A stretch of DNA of 23,430 nucleotides from BOG-938 sp048498155 (GCA_048498155.1 JBEHYN010000045.1:1-23430), one strand, 5' to 3'. Shown: positions 7,036 to 15,619, counted from the first letter of the stretch. The notes: generated by a model not told the origin, from the letters alone. Numbers and translations: made by a program.

Positions 7036-8235
7036 TCAGGTTCGTAGGCCAAGCGGCTTGAGGGGGCGGCCGACCAGGCCGCTCACCATGGCGGCTTGGA
7101 CTACGGTGGCGGGCCAGATCTTGGAGATAGGTCCGACGACTGCGTCACGGATCAGGGGCAGCAGGACGCCGTCGGACTGGTACACCGGCGTGAACAAGGC
7201 CGTCAGCGCCTGATAAAGCCGCACATGCCCACGACGCATTCGAACATAGTCGCCCAGGCCCGATGGCAGGTCCTTAGCCTCTCGCAGCGCCTGGGCGAGG
7301 GCCCAGGCGTCGAGCAAGGCCATGTTGGCGCCCTGCCCCTACTGCGGGCTTGCCGAGTGCCACGCATCGCCAATGTGGGCCATGCCCGGCTCGACCGGCC
7401 TTGGCAAGGTGCGATGGGCGTACGCGGCGAAAGTCAGATGATCGGGGTGATCGATCTGGCTGAGCAAGGGTTCGGTAGCGGGCCACAGGCCGCGAACCTG
7501 ATCCTTCCAACACTCCAGCCCGTTTGAACGCCACCCTTCCAACTGGTCACGGCGCAGACTCCAGAAAAATGCGGCTTGAGCGCGCGCAGAGCCCGCAGGC
7601 CGGCCCAGCGGCAGCACGCCCGCCATTTTGCTGGCGCGCTCATAGCGCTGTTCCAATGCGTCCGGCTTCAGTTCGCCCTCGGCGGGCCAGTCGAGCGTGG
7701 CCCATAGCGCGCCATAGGGCAGCAGCCGTCCTGTCATCGGCGTAAGGACCGTGCCCGTTCCAAGGGCGTCGACGATCAGGTCAAAGGGCCCGGCCTGGGC
7801 GCCGTCCATGAAGATCAGGCGCGGCCGGGCGCCTCGATCACTGCTGACAATATGGCGGCCTGTCTCGATAGGTATCCCAGCCAATGTCACGGCCGCAAAG
7901 AGCATATCAAACAGCGCAGCCCGATGCAGGCCCAGGCCAAACCCCGCCCGCTCGCCCAGCGCCCGGTAGCGTACATCCAGCACGACCCGGCCAGACGGTT
8001 GAGCACGCCCCACAAGCCGGTCTACCCGGGCGCCGGCGGCTAGGACCGCCCCATCCAGTCCCATGGCCCGCAGGACCGACAGGCCGGTCGGCTGCAGCAT
8101 AATGCCGGAGCCGATCGGGCGCGGCGCTTCAAACCGTTCAAACAGTGTGACCCGGTGGCCATCACCGCCGAGCAACAGCGCCGCAGCCAGGCCAGCGGGC
8201 CCACATCCTGCGACTGCGATGTCCAATCGGTCCAT
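7036..8235 (-). pseudogene. FAD-dependent monooxygenase interrupted by an in-frame TAG
   Basis: A single frame of 400 codons reads from ATG 8235 to a TGA at 7036-7038, with one internal stop, TAG, at 7339-7341 (codon 299). The first part has the Rossmann FAD-binding motif VAGCGPAGLAAALLLGGDGH followed by FERFEAP, as in class A flavin monooxygenases (UbiH/PHBH type). The second part, read straight on in the same frame, is GQGANMALLDAWALAQAL, the conserved FAD-ribityl-binding helix. In the family the motif runs GDAxHxxSPxLGQGANxALxDA, so the stop replaces the conserved Leu; one base change from TTG would make it. The start has AGGA about six bases upstream. The gene lies 27 bp behind alaS on the same strand. 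It is probably inactive, or a sequencing error; no frameshift is involved. The natural substrate is unknown. Confidence 0.85.
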
Positions 8236-8262
8236 GCGCAATCCTATTGAAGGGTCGCGCGC

Positions 8263-10905
8263 CTAAACCGCCAATCGCGACCTGATCGCATTCAGTCCGT
8301 CCTCGGCCATGGCCGCGTCGGGCGCCCCGCCCTGGGCGAAGTCCGGCTTGCCGCCGGCGCCTTGGCCGCCCATAGCGGCGACGGCGGCGCGGGCCAGGTC
8401 CACGGCGCTGAAACGGCCCACAAGATCGGCACTGACCGCGACCGTCACCGCAGCCTTGCCCTCGGCCGTGCCGACCAGGGCGACCACGCCCGAGCCCAAC
8501 TGCTTCTTGAAGTCCTCCGCCACGCCGCGCAACTCCTTGCCGCCAACGCCGTCCAGCACCTTGGAGATGACCTTGATCCCGCCGATCTCCTCCACGGCCG
8601 AGGCGCCGCCTCCACCGCCCGTGGCCAACTGACGCTTGGCCTCCGACAGGGCCTTTTCCAGGGAACGGCGTTCAGCCTGCAGGGCATCGATACGTCCCGT
8701 CAGTTCGCTGACCGGAACCTTGAACTGTTCAGCCAAACCCTTGGCCACGCCGGCCTGATCCAACAGCCAGCGGCGCGCCGGCTCGCCCGTGAGCGCCTCG
8801 ATGCGGCGGATGCCGGCGGCGACGCCGGTTTCGGAGACAATCTTGAACAGGGCTATATCGCCGGTGCGCGCGACATGGGTGCCGCCGCACAGCTCCACCG
8901 AATAGTCCCCGTCGCCCGACAGGGCCTTGCCCAGGGCCAGGACTCGAACCTCATCGCCATACTTTTCGCCGAACAGGGCGATGGCGCCCGCTTCGATAGC
9001 GGCGTCCGGCGACATAACGCGCGTCAGGGCCGGCACGTTCTGGCGGATCACCGCGTTCACTTCCGCCTCGATCCGGTCCAGTTCGTCGGCGCTCAGCGGG
9101 CCGCCGTGGCTGAAGTCGAACCGCATGCGATCAGCGTCGACCATCTGGCCCTTTTGGGAGACATGGGGACCCAGCACATGGCGAAGGGCCGCGTGCGCCA
9201 AGTGGGCGGCGGAGTGGTTGGCCCGGGTGCGTTGGCGCCGGTCAGGGTCGACCAACAGCCGAACCCGCTCGCCCTCGGCCAAGGCGCCGTCCAGCACCTT
9301 GATCTGGTGCACATAAAGCTCGCCGGCCTGTTTCTGGGTGTCCAGCACCAGCCCGCGCCCGCCGGGCCATTCGATCTCGCCCCGGTCGCCCGCCTGGCCG
9401 CCGCCTTCGCCATAGAAAGGCGTGTGGTCGAATAGGGCCAAGACCGTATCGCCGGCCTCTGCGGCCTGAACCACTAAGCCATCGCGCACCAAAGCCAGGG
9501 TCTCGACGGTGGATTCCACGTTGTCGTAGCCGACGAACTGAGTGGGTCCCAGCCGCGACAGAAGCGCGAACCATTCGGCCGCCTGGGCCTGCTGGCCAGA
9601 GCCGCTCCAGTTCTCACGGGCCATCTGGCGCTGGCGATCCATGGCGGAGTCGAACCCTTCCATATCCACGGTCAGGCCCTTGGCCCGCACAGCGTCCTGG
9701 GTCAGATCGAGGGGAAATCCGTAGGTGTCGTAAAGTTTGAAAGCCGTCTCCCCGGACAAGACCGCCCCGTGATCAAGCCCGCTTGTGGCTTCCTCAAGGA
9801 GAGACATGCCGCGCCCGAGGGTGCGCCGGAAACGCTCCTCCTCCTGGCGCAGGGTCTCCACGATCACCGGCTCTGCACGGCCCAGTTCCGGATAGGCGGC
9901 GCCCATCTGGCCAACCAGGGTGGGCGCCAGCTGATGCATCAGCGGGTCTTCGGCGCCTAGCAGATGGGCGTGGCGCATGGCCCGGCGCATGATCCGGCGC
10001 AGGACATAGCCTCGCCCTTCATTGGACGGCGAAACGCCATCGGCGATCAGGAAGGCGGACGAGCGCAGGTGATCGGCGATCACGCGGTGCGAAGGCGCCC
10101 GATCGCCCACGGCCTTGACACCGGTGGCCTCCTCAGAGGCGGCGATCAAGGCGCGGAATAGATCGATGTCGTAATTGTCGTGCACGCCCTGAAGGACCGC
10201 CGCCAGGCGCTCCAGCCCCATGCCGGTATCGATCGACGGCTTGGGCAGGGGCGTGCGCGCGCCGTCCGCCGCCTGGTCGAACTGCATGAACACCAGGTTC
10301 CAGATCTCGATAAAGCGGTCGCCGTCCTGCTCAGGCGAACCGGGGGGGCCGCCGGCAATGGCGTCGCCATGGTCATAGAAAATTTCGGAGCAAGGTCCGC
10401 AGGGACCGGTGTCGCCCATGGACCAAAAATTGTCAGAGGTGGAAATGCGGATGATCTTGGAATCAGGCAGCCCCGCGATCTTACGCCACAAGACCGCCGC
10501 GTCCTCATCCTCGGCGTAGACCGTCACCAGCAGCTTGTCTGCAGGCAAGCCGAATTCGCGGGTGATCAGGCTCCAGGCCAGCTCGATCGCCTGGTCCTTG
10601 AAATAGTCGCCGAACGAAAAATTGCCCAGCATCTCGAAAAAAGTGTGATGGCGAGCGGTGTAGCCGACATTGTCCAGGTCGTTGTGCTTGCCTCCGGCCC
10701 GCACGCACTTTTGGGAGGACGCCGCGCGCGCAACGGGACGGGCCTCGGCACCCGTGAACACATTCTTGAACGGGACCATGCCGGCGTTGACGAACAGTAA
10801 GGTCGGATCGCTTTGCGGCACCAGGGGCGCGGAGGCCATCACGGTGTGGTCGTTCTCAGCAAAGTAGCTGAGGAAGGCGCTGCGAATTTCGTTCAAGCTC
10901 GACAT
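8263..10905 (-). CDS. alaS: Alanine--tRNA ligase
   Basis: The product has 880 residues, full length for AlaRS, which charges tRNA-Ala and clears mischarged Ser and Gly. The class II catalytic domain is at the N-terminus (AGMVPFKNVFTG near residue 41, RHHTFFEMLGNFSFGDYFK near 85-103, motif 3 region GLERLAAVLQG near 230). The editing domain carries zinc-site residues in HSAAH (564-568) and CGGTH (673-677). A coiled coil near 720-750 leads to the C-terminal DHHA1/C-Ala domain ending in GGKPDFAQGGAPD. The start is the ATG at 10905 (MSSLNEIRSAFLSYF) with GGAG upstream; a longer frame to 10926 is not conserved. It lies downstream of recA on the same strand but is separated from it by a terminator and about 290 bp. 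Confidence 0.98.
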   Translation of the reverse strand: MSSLNEIRSAFLSYFAENDHTVMASAPLVPQSDPTLLFVNAGMVPFKNVFTGAEARPVARAASSQKCVRAGGKHNDLDNVGYTARHHTFFEMLGNFSFGDYFKDQAIELAWSLITREFGLPADKLLVTVYAEDEDAAVLWRKIAGLPDSKIIRISTSDNFWSMGDTGPCGPCSEIFYDHGDAIAGGPPGSPEQDGDRFIEIWNLVFMQFDQAADGARTPLPKPSIDTGMGLERLAAVLQGVHDNYDIDLFRALIAASEEATGVKAVGDRAPSHRVIADHLRSSAFLIADGVSPSNEGRGYVLRRIMRRAMRHAHLLGAEDPLMHQLAPTLVGQMGAAYPELGRAEPVIVETLRQEEERFRRTLGRGMSLLEEATSGLDHGAVLSGETAFKLYDTYGFPLDLTQDAVRAKGLTVDMEGFDSAMDRQRQMARENWSGSGQQAQAAEWFALLSRLGPTQFVGYDNVESTVETLALVRDGLVVQAAEAGDTVLALFDHTPFYGEGGGQAGDRGEIEWPGGRGLVLDTQKQAGELYVHQIKVLDGALAEGERVRLLVDPDRRQRTRANHSAAHLAHAALRHVLGPHVSQKGQMVDADRMRFDFSHGGPLSADELDRIEAEVNAVIRQNVPALTRVMSPDAAIEAGAIALFGEKYGDEVRVLALGKALSGDGDYSVELCGGTHVARTGDIALFKIVSETGVAAGIRRIEALTGEPARRWLLDQAGVAKGLAEQFKVPVSELTGRIDALQAERRSLEKALSEAKRQLATGGGGGASAVEEIGGIKVISKVLDGVGGKELRGVAEDFKKQLGSGVVALVGTAEGKAAVTVAVSADLVGRFSAVDLARAAVAAMGGQGAGGKPDFAQGGAPDAAMAEDGLNAIRSRLAV

Positions 10906-10932
10906 GAGCGCTCCGGACAGGGGCATGGCTCG

Positions 10933-10982
10933 CGGATCGATCCGGGACCGCAGGCCGCCGCCCTCGGACCCAATATCGGACC
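10933..10982. promoter_or_regulatory. Palindrome and short direct repeat upstream of alaS
   Basis: CGGATCGATCCG at 10933-10944 is a perfect 12-bp palindrome lying 27 bp upstream of the alaS start. TCGGACC occurs twice in direct orientation at 10964-10970 and 10976-10982. These could be operator or leader elements. No known regulator motif is recognised. Confidence 0.25.
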
Positions 10983-11073
10983 ACGGCCTCCCTTATCCAA
11001 GCGCGCCGCGATTGCCAAAGGAAAGCGGCGCCGAAAGACCGATTAGGCCCCGCGCAGGCTGAGCGAACGTCAT

Positions 11074-11110
11074 GAAAACGGGCGCCCGGCCCTTAGGAAC
11101 CGGACGCCCG
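11074..11110 (-). terminator. Rho-independent terminator of recA
   Basis: Two 11-base arms (11079-11089 and 11100-11110, CGGGCGCCCGG/CCGGACGCCCG) pair with one mismatch around a ten-base loop. On the minus strand they are followed by TTTT (11075-11078). The hairpin lies about 90 bp behind the recA stop and before the alaS leader. Confidence 0.75.
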
Positions 11111-11197
11111 ATGGCTAGATCGCGCGGGAAGGTGCGGACGGCGGTTGCGGGGGGGAGACGTCCGCGCCGCGATCAGGCCAATTCAAGCTGGACGGGC

Positions 11198-12265
11198 TTA
11201 GGCGTCGTCCTCGGCCGAGGGGCCGACCAGCAGCTCCTCCACGATGATGCCGGCGTTTTTGCGAACGGCGGCCTCGATCTCCTTGGCCATGTCGGGGTTG
11301 GCCTTGAGGAACTCGCGGGCGTTGTCGCGGCCCTGGCCGATACGCTGGCTGTTGTAGGAGAACCAGGAGCCGGATTTCTCCACCACCCCGGCCTTGACCC
11401 CCAGGTCGATGATCTCGCCCAACTTGGAGATGCCCTGGCCGTACATGATGTCGAACTCGACCTCGCGGAACGGCGGGGCGACCTTGTTCTTGACCACCTT
11501 GACCCGGACATTGTTGCCGATGATCTCGTCGCGCACCTTGACCGAGCCGGTGCGGCGGATGTCCAGACGCACCGAGGCGTAGAATTTCAGGGCGTTGCCG
11601 CCGGTGGTGGTTTCCGGGCTGCCGTACATCACCCCGATCTTCATGCGGATCTGGTTGATGAAAATCACCAGGGTCTTGGACTTGGAAATGGAGGCGGTCA
11701 GCTTGCGCAGGGCCTGGCTCATCAGGCGGGCCTGCAAGCCGGGCAGGCTATCGCCCATCTCGCCTTCGATCTCCGCCCGGGGCGTCAGCGCCGCCACGGA
11801 GTCGATGATGACGATCTCCACCGCGCCGGAGCGCACCAGGGTGTCGCAGATTTCCAGGGCCTGTTCGCCGGTGTCCGGCTGGGACACCAGAAGATCGTCC
11901 AGGTTCACGCCCAACTTGTGAGCATAGCTGGGGTCCAGGGCGTGTTCGGCGTCGATAAAGGCGGCCACGCCGCCCAGCTTTTGCACCTCAGCCACCACAT
12001 GCAGGGCCAAGGTGGTCTTGCCCGAGCTTTCCGGGCCGTAGATTTCAACAACCCGCCCTCGGGGCAGGCCGCCGATGCCCAGGGCCAGGTCCAGGCCCAG
12101 GGATCCGGTGGAGACGGACTCAATCTCAACGATCTTGCCCTTGTCCCCAAGCTTCATCACCGAGCCCTTGCCGAAGGCGCGGTCGATCTGCGCCAGGGCG
12201 GCTTCCAAGGCCCGTTGTTTGTCCGCGTCGTCCCGTCCCACTAACCGCAACACCGATTGGCTCAT
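11198..12265 (-). CDS. recA: Recombinase RecA
   Basis: The product has 355 residues, the usual length. RecA forms ATP-dependent filaments on single-stranded DNA, catalyses strand exchange and promotes LexA self-cleavage. Visible are the Walker A motif GPESSGKT (residues 77-84), AAFIDAEHALDP (catalytic Glu region), the Walker B strand VEIVIIDSVAALTPRAE, and loop L2 with GSPETTTGGNALKFYAS. The C-terminus is acidic (GPSAEDDA). The start is the ATG at 12265. An exact GTTC-N7-GTTC LexA box and a matching promoter lie about 95-140 bp upstream, so SOS control is expected. It has its own terminator. Confidence 0.99.
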   Translation of the reverse strand: MSQSVLRLVGRDDADKQRALEAALAQIDRAFGKGSVMKLGDKGKIVEIESVSTGSLGLDLALGIGGLPRGRVVEIYGPESSGKTTLALHVVAEVQKLGGVAAFIDAEHALDPSYAHKLGVNLDDLLVSQPDTGEQALEICDTLVRSGAVEIVIIDSVAALTPRAEIEGEMGDSLPGLQARLMSQALRKLTASISKSKTLVIFINQIRMKIGVMYGSPETTTGGNALKFYASVRLDIRRTGSVKVRDEIIGNNVRVKVVKNKVAPPFREVEFDIMYGQGISKLGEIIDLGVKAGVVEKSGSWFSYNSQRIGQGRDNAREFLKANPDMAKEIEAAVRKNAGIIVEELLVGPSAEDDA

Positions 12266-12359
12266 TGAAGGCGTCCTTCATATCCGATTCTGCCGCGGCC
12301 CCTGCCGCATTCTCGGAAAAGACCGCCCCTGCTCCCAGGCCGCCCCCGCCGACGGACCG

Positions 12360-12402
12360 AATGTACATGGTTTGTTCCGTTCCGCAAGTTCTCTTTGTGT
12401 TC
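12360..12402 (-). promoter_or_regulatory. recA promoter with LexA (SOS) box
   Basis: GTTCTCTTTGTGTTC at 12388-12402 matches the alphaproteobacterial LexA box GTTC-N7-GTTC exactly. On the minus strand it abuts a candidate -35 TTGCGG (12382-12387), followed after 16 bp by -10 TACATT (12360-12365). Two further GTTC half-sites lie at 12374 and 12379. LexA bound here would block RNA polymerase, the known arrangement for recA. The intact SOS box is certain as sequence; the promoter boxes are inferred. Confidence 0.75.
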
Positions 12403-12411
12403 CGTTTTCGC

Positions 12412-13086
12412 CTAACGGACGCGAATGTCCGCCGCGACGGCCCGGGCGATCGCCAAGTAGGCTGCCGCCTTCAAATGCACTGAGTCTGTCCAAGGCGCTT
12501 TGACCGTCGTTATTGCTCGCCCCGTATCGATGAGAGTGAGGCCCATTTCTGAAGCCAGACGGCGCACCGCAGCGCGATAGGGCTCCACAGTCGCGTCTGC
12601 CGGCGGCGACCCAATTGGCGGCGGCGTCAGCAGAATAACCCGCCCGCCCCTTCGTCGGGCTCGGTCGACGAGGGCCGCAAGGTTCAGTTCGAATTGGGCG
12701 AGGGAAACACTACCCGAAGCATGCTGTCCAAAATTCATCGCGTCGTTGGTCCCATACATGATCACCGTAAGTGCGGGTTTTGGCGCACCGGACCAACGCG
12801 TTATTCCCTCTGCAGATCGATCTCCGGGGTAGCCTTCGTTGATCACTGTGACCGCGCTTCCCAGAAGACGTTGAAGCGACTCTGGATAGGGCGTGGCGGA
12901 ACGTCTCTGTGAGGCTCCATTTATCGGCCGGCCGGTCCCGGTAGGCGTCGTGTCCTGACCATAGGTAAGGCTGTCGCCCTCGGCGACTATGACGGCGCCG
13001 GCAGATAGGTGAATTGGATTACCGACAACAACAGAGGGGCGCGCGATCAAAAAAAGCGCAACAGTAATTGCCCCCCAAGCTTTCAA
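12412..13086 (-). CDS. Exported SGNH/GDSL hydrolase
   Basis: The product has 224 residues from a TTG start at 13086; GAGGACGGG lies upstream and no ATG fits. An N-terminal hydrophobic signal (KAWGAITVALFLIARPSVVV) precedes a complete SGNH fold: block I EGDSLT with nucleophile Ser39, block II around NEGYPGDRS, block III YGTND (Asn114), and block V DSVH with Asp201 and His204. Such enzymes act as esterases or acetyltransferases on cell-wall sugars and polysaccharides. It starts 24 bp behind an acyltransferase-3 gene, and AT3 plus SGNH is the module that is fused in OatA-type O-acetyltransferases. The target polymer is not revealed. The gene appears less GC-rich than its neighbours, as is the AT3 gene. 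Confidence 0.88.
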   Translation of the reverse strand: MKAWGAITVALFLIARPSVVVGNPIHLSAGAVIVAEGDSLTYGQDTTPTGTGRPINGASQRRSATPYPESLQRLLGSAVTVINEGYPGDRSAEGITRWSGAPKPALTVIMYGTNDAMNFGQHASGSVSLAQFELNLAALVDRARRRGGRVILLTPPPIGSPPADATVEPYRAAVRRLASEMGLTLIDTGRAITTVKAPWTDSVHLKAAAYLAIARAVAADIRVR

Positions 13087-13110
13087 TGGCCCGTCCTCAT
13101 TGACCGCCCC

Positions 13111-14190
13111 CTACGACAGTTTGACGCCGGTGTACGATCCCAGCTTCAGCGGTCCAAACCACGGCCCCCTCGAAAGTCCCAGATACCGAAGCAGTCCCAA
13201 GCGCGACAGCAAGGCATGTGCGGCAAGCGGCGCGCCCACACCGATAGCCGTGCAGACGCCAGCGTAGACCCAATCGACATAAGGAACGTGGGCCTTTGCA
13301 AGAAGGATCCGCATTCCCGCGGCGGCCAAGATGTGCATCACATAGATTGTCATCGAACATTGGCCGACATAGGCGAAAACCACCAAGGCGCGGCCGCGAA
13401 GGAGACTGGCGGCGGCAATGGTCCCGGCAATTCCGAACAGAGCTGCAGGAAGGCTCCAGACATCGTCAAAATCGACTTGGTTTGCATTGAACGACAGGAA
13501 CACGGACACTGCGAAAAGCGCCCACAGGGGTGCCAAAATCCTTGTCGGATTGATCGGCCAAGGCTTGTCCGCCCATCGTGACAAGAGCACCCCAGCGATA
13601 AAGAACGGCAGAGCGTGAAAATAGCGCTCCGGGACGCTGTTCAAGGCAAAGGCTTGAGCCGCCATGATCGATCCGACGGCCAGCGCGCCCAAAACAGCCG
13701 GCCGCACCCCAATTATCGCCAGCGAAAATTGCACTATGAATAAGACATAGAGAAACCAGAACTGGCTCATGGGGCGCCAACCGATCTGGAGAATATCGCC
13801 GAAATCAGCCTTCCCGTTCGTCATCGACGACATCAAAACCAGTATGACGCCTTGGATGACTGACCATAAAATGTAAGGGTAAATTACGGTCTCAATCTTG
13901 CTGGAGATATACGGACCGCGACCACGCCCAAGGCCTGAAGGTGCGTTTATGCCCGCCAGAACGAAAAACAGCGGCATGTGAAACGTGTAGAGGGTGAAAT
14001 CCAGGGCGCGCCAGATTGGATTTGTAGCGATCTGCGCGGAGACTAGTCCGCGTTCAACGTGCCCCAAGACCACCAAAATAATGCCGATGCCGCGGGCGGC
14101 GTCCATCCAAAATATACGGCTTGGCTTAGCGCCAGTTTGTTCCGTCGGGCTAGATTCAACTGTTGCCTGCTGCTCGATCAACGATGTCAA
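13111..14190 (-). CDS. Acyltransferase family 3 membrane protein
   Basis: The product has 359 residues. After a polar N-terminus of about 25 residues comes the AT3 signature (WMDAARGIGIILVVLGHVER, with the conserved Arg and His of the active site), and then about ten hydrophobic membrane segments (for example FTLYTFHMPLFFVLAGI, FWFLYVLFIVQFSLAIIGV, YFHALPFFIAGVLLS, MTIYVMHILAAAGM). AT3 proteins move acyl groups, usually acetyl, from the cytoplasm onto sugars of O-antigen, capsule or peptidoglycan. The start is a TTG at 14190 with AAGG eight bases upstream; the frame has a stop 24 bp before it, so no longer form exists. It probably forms an operon with the SGNH gene. Its lower GC suggests acquisition. 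Confidence 0.88.
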   Translation of the reverse strand: MTSLIEQQATVESSPTEQTGAKPSRIFWMDAARGIGIILVVLGHVERGLVSAQIATNPIWRALDFTLYTFHMPLFFVLAGINAPSGLGRGRGPYISSKIETVIYPYILWSVIQGVILVLMSSMTNGKADFGDILQIGWRPMSQFWFLYVLFIVQFSLAIIGVRPAVLGALAVGSIMAAQAFALNSVPERYFHALPFFIAGVLLSRWADKPWPINPTRILAPLWALFAVSVFLSFNANQVDFDDVWSLPAALFGIAGTIAAASLLRGRALVVFAYVGQCSMTIYVMHILAAAGMRILLAKAHVPYVDWVYAGVCTAIGVGAPLAAHALLSRLGLLRYLGLSRGPWFGPLKLGSYTGVKLS

Positions 14191-14750
14191 GAATTCAGCC
14201 TTAATTGGAAATCATCAACGTCCCACTGCGAACATATGTTGGCTTGGACCCGCAGATTGTTCAGAAGTCACGGGACCATTCGCAATCCAATAGTGTCAAG
14301 CGACCCACGGTGAGTAGCGACCATGATGGCTACTCTCTGTTGACTGAGAGCCTTGTTCACGGGCGGCTGCCCAAAATGTAACTAGCCGGCGCGTGGCTCT
14401 GTCTCTTTCCGCTGGTGGTCCGACAGAACCCACCCCAGGCCTTGGGCTTTGAGCCCATAACGCCAAAGCCAAATTTACCGCGCGGAAAAATCTACCCGTC
14501 CCGCCCCCGGCACAAACTGCAGGCCCAGATTACCCGCCACCCCGCAACATGTTGTGTCTAAACATTAATTTCCGTAAGGCATTCTTAATACTCGTAAATT
14601 CACGTCGATTTAACGAGCGTCATAGATGATTGGGTCAACGTCGCAATCAAGCGCCTCGTTCTAGCGGGGAGGAAATGAGCGCGCGTTATTCGGGAATAAT
14701 TCCCGCCTGGGCCAAAAGGCGCAGGAATCCTTAGAAAAGGAAGCTTTGTA
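14191..14750. other. Gene-free 560-bp region upstream of flagellin
   Basis: No reading frame with coding character or Shine-Dalgarno support was found on either strand. The left part must hold the promoter of the acyltransferase operon. From about 14550 to 14640 the sequence is unusually AT-rich, with TTAA at 14565, 14585 and 14610. The end carries the perfect inverted repeat at 14691-14705 and the flagellin ribosome-binding site AAAAGGAAG. This fits a long flagellin promoter and 5' leader. A convincing sigma-54 -24/-12 element was not found. Confidence 0.6.
14691..14705. repeat. Perfect inverted repeat in the flagellin leader
   Basis: CGGGAATAATTCCCG is a 7-bp inverted repeat around a single central base, placed 45 bp upstream of the flagellin start codon. 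The one-base centre suits a protein-binding operator better than an RNA hairpin. Flagellin leaders in Caulobacter are known targets of post-transcriptional control by FlbT, so a role in RNA is also possible. Confidence 0.6.
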
Positions 14751-15578
14751 ATGACCTACAGCATCAATACCAACGCAGGCGCGTTGGTCGCTCTGCAAAA
14801 CCTCACCAGCACCCAGATGGATCTGGCTAAAACCCAGAACGTCATCTCCACCGGCAAGACGGTCAACACGGCGGCCGACAACGGCGCTGTGTGGGCGATC
14901 GCCAACACCATGTCGGGCAAGGTCACTTCCTTGAACGCGGTCAAGGACTCGCTCAACCGCGCCTCCTCGACCATCGACGTGGCCATGTCGGCCGGCCAGC
15001 AAGTCTCCGACCTGCTGTCTCAGCTGAAGGCCCAGGCCCTGGCCGCCTCGGACACCTCGCTGAACACCGCGAGCCGCACGTCCCTGAACCAGAACTTCAA
15101 GGCCCTGTTGTCGGAACTGACCACGGTCGTGTCCAACGCCTCCTTCAACGGCGTGAACATGATCAACTCGGGCGGCACCACCATCTACGCCCTGGCCAGC
15201 GACACCGGCAGCTCCAAGATCACCGTTGCGGCGCAAAGCCTCGCCCTCGGCGGCGCCAACGTCACGATCGCGGCCGCCGCCTCCTTCGCGACCGCCGCGG
15301 CGGCCAGCGCCTATGTGGCGACCCTGACCACCAGCATCGCCAACGTGAACACCGCGCTGACGAATTTCGGCACCGGGTCGAACGCTATCGCCAGCCAACT
15401 GAAGTTCGTGTCCGGCCTGCAAAACACGCTGAACAACGGCATCAGCAACCTGGTCGATGCGGACATGGCGGCCGAAAGCGCCAAGCTCCAAGCGCTGCAA
15501 ACCAAGCAGCAACTGGGGATTCAGTCGCTTTCCATCGCCAACCAGTCCACCTCGGCTCTGCTCAGCCTGTTCCGCTAA
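14751..15578 (+). CDS. Flagellin
   Basis: The product has 275 residues, the short alphaproteobacterial type with conserved D0/D1 ends and only a small central domain. The N-terminus MTYSINTNAGALVALQNL and the C-terminal LGIQSLSIANQSTSALLSLF are the coiled-coil regions that pack into the filament core. The central part (about 165-215) is Ala/Thr-rich and variable. FliC-type flagellins are exported through the FliPQR/FlhB gate encoded further right in this window. The ATG at 14751 follows AAAAGGAAG at good spacing. A strong hairpin lies just behind the stop codon. No second flagellin, flaF or flbT gene is next to it. Confidence 0.97.
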   Translation: MTYSINTNAGALVALQNLTSTQMDLAKTQNVISTGKTVNTAADNGAVWAIANTMSGKVTSLNAVKDSLNRASSTIDVAMSAGQQVSDLLSQLKAQALAASDTSLNTASRTSLNQNFKALLSELTTVVSNASFNGVNMINSGGTTIYALASDTGSSKITVAAQSLALGGANVTIAAAASFATAAAASAYVATLTTSIANVNTALTNFGTGSNAIASQLKFVSGLQNTLNNGISNLVDADMAAESAKLQALQTKQQLGIQSLSIANQSTSALLSLFR

Positions 15579-15585
15579 TCGCGGA

Positions 15586-15619
15586 CGCGGCGGCGAAGCG
15601 GAAACGCCTCGCCGCCGCG
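15586..15619 (+). terminator. Strong hairpin behind flagellin
   Basis: An 11-bp perfect outer stem (15586-15596 with 15609-15619), one mismatch and a 3-bp inner stem close a GAAA tetraloop, starting eight bases after the flagellin stop codon. There is no T-run, so it may stabilise the mRNA 3' end or act with Rho rather than work as a classical intrinsic terminator. Confidence 0.6.

Noticed and set aside
7324..7345. Frameshift as the cause of the broken monooxygenase
   Set aside because: Both parts read in the same frame with no insertion or deletion; only the TAG interrupts, so it is a nonsense change.
14708..14726. TGGGCCAAAAGGCGCA considered as a sigma-54 -24/-12 promoter of flagellin
   Set aside because: GG and GC have the right ten-base spacing, but the internal bases match poorly and the start codon is only about 25 bp further, too close to leave a normal leader. 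It is kept only as a remote possibility.
14661..15512. A 283-codon minus-strand frame opposite flagellin
   Set aside because: It is Gly/Arg/Val-rich low-complexity translation typical of the antisense of a GC-rich gene; flagellin on the plus strand is unambiguous.
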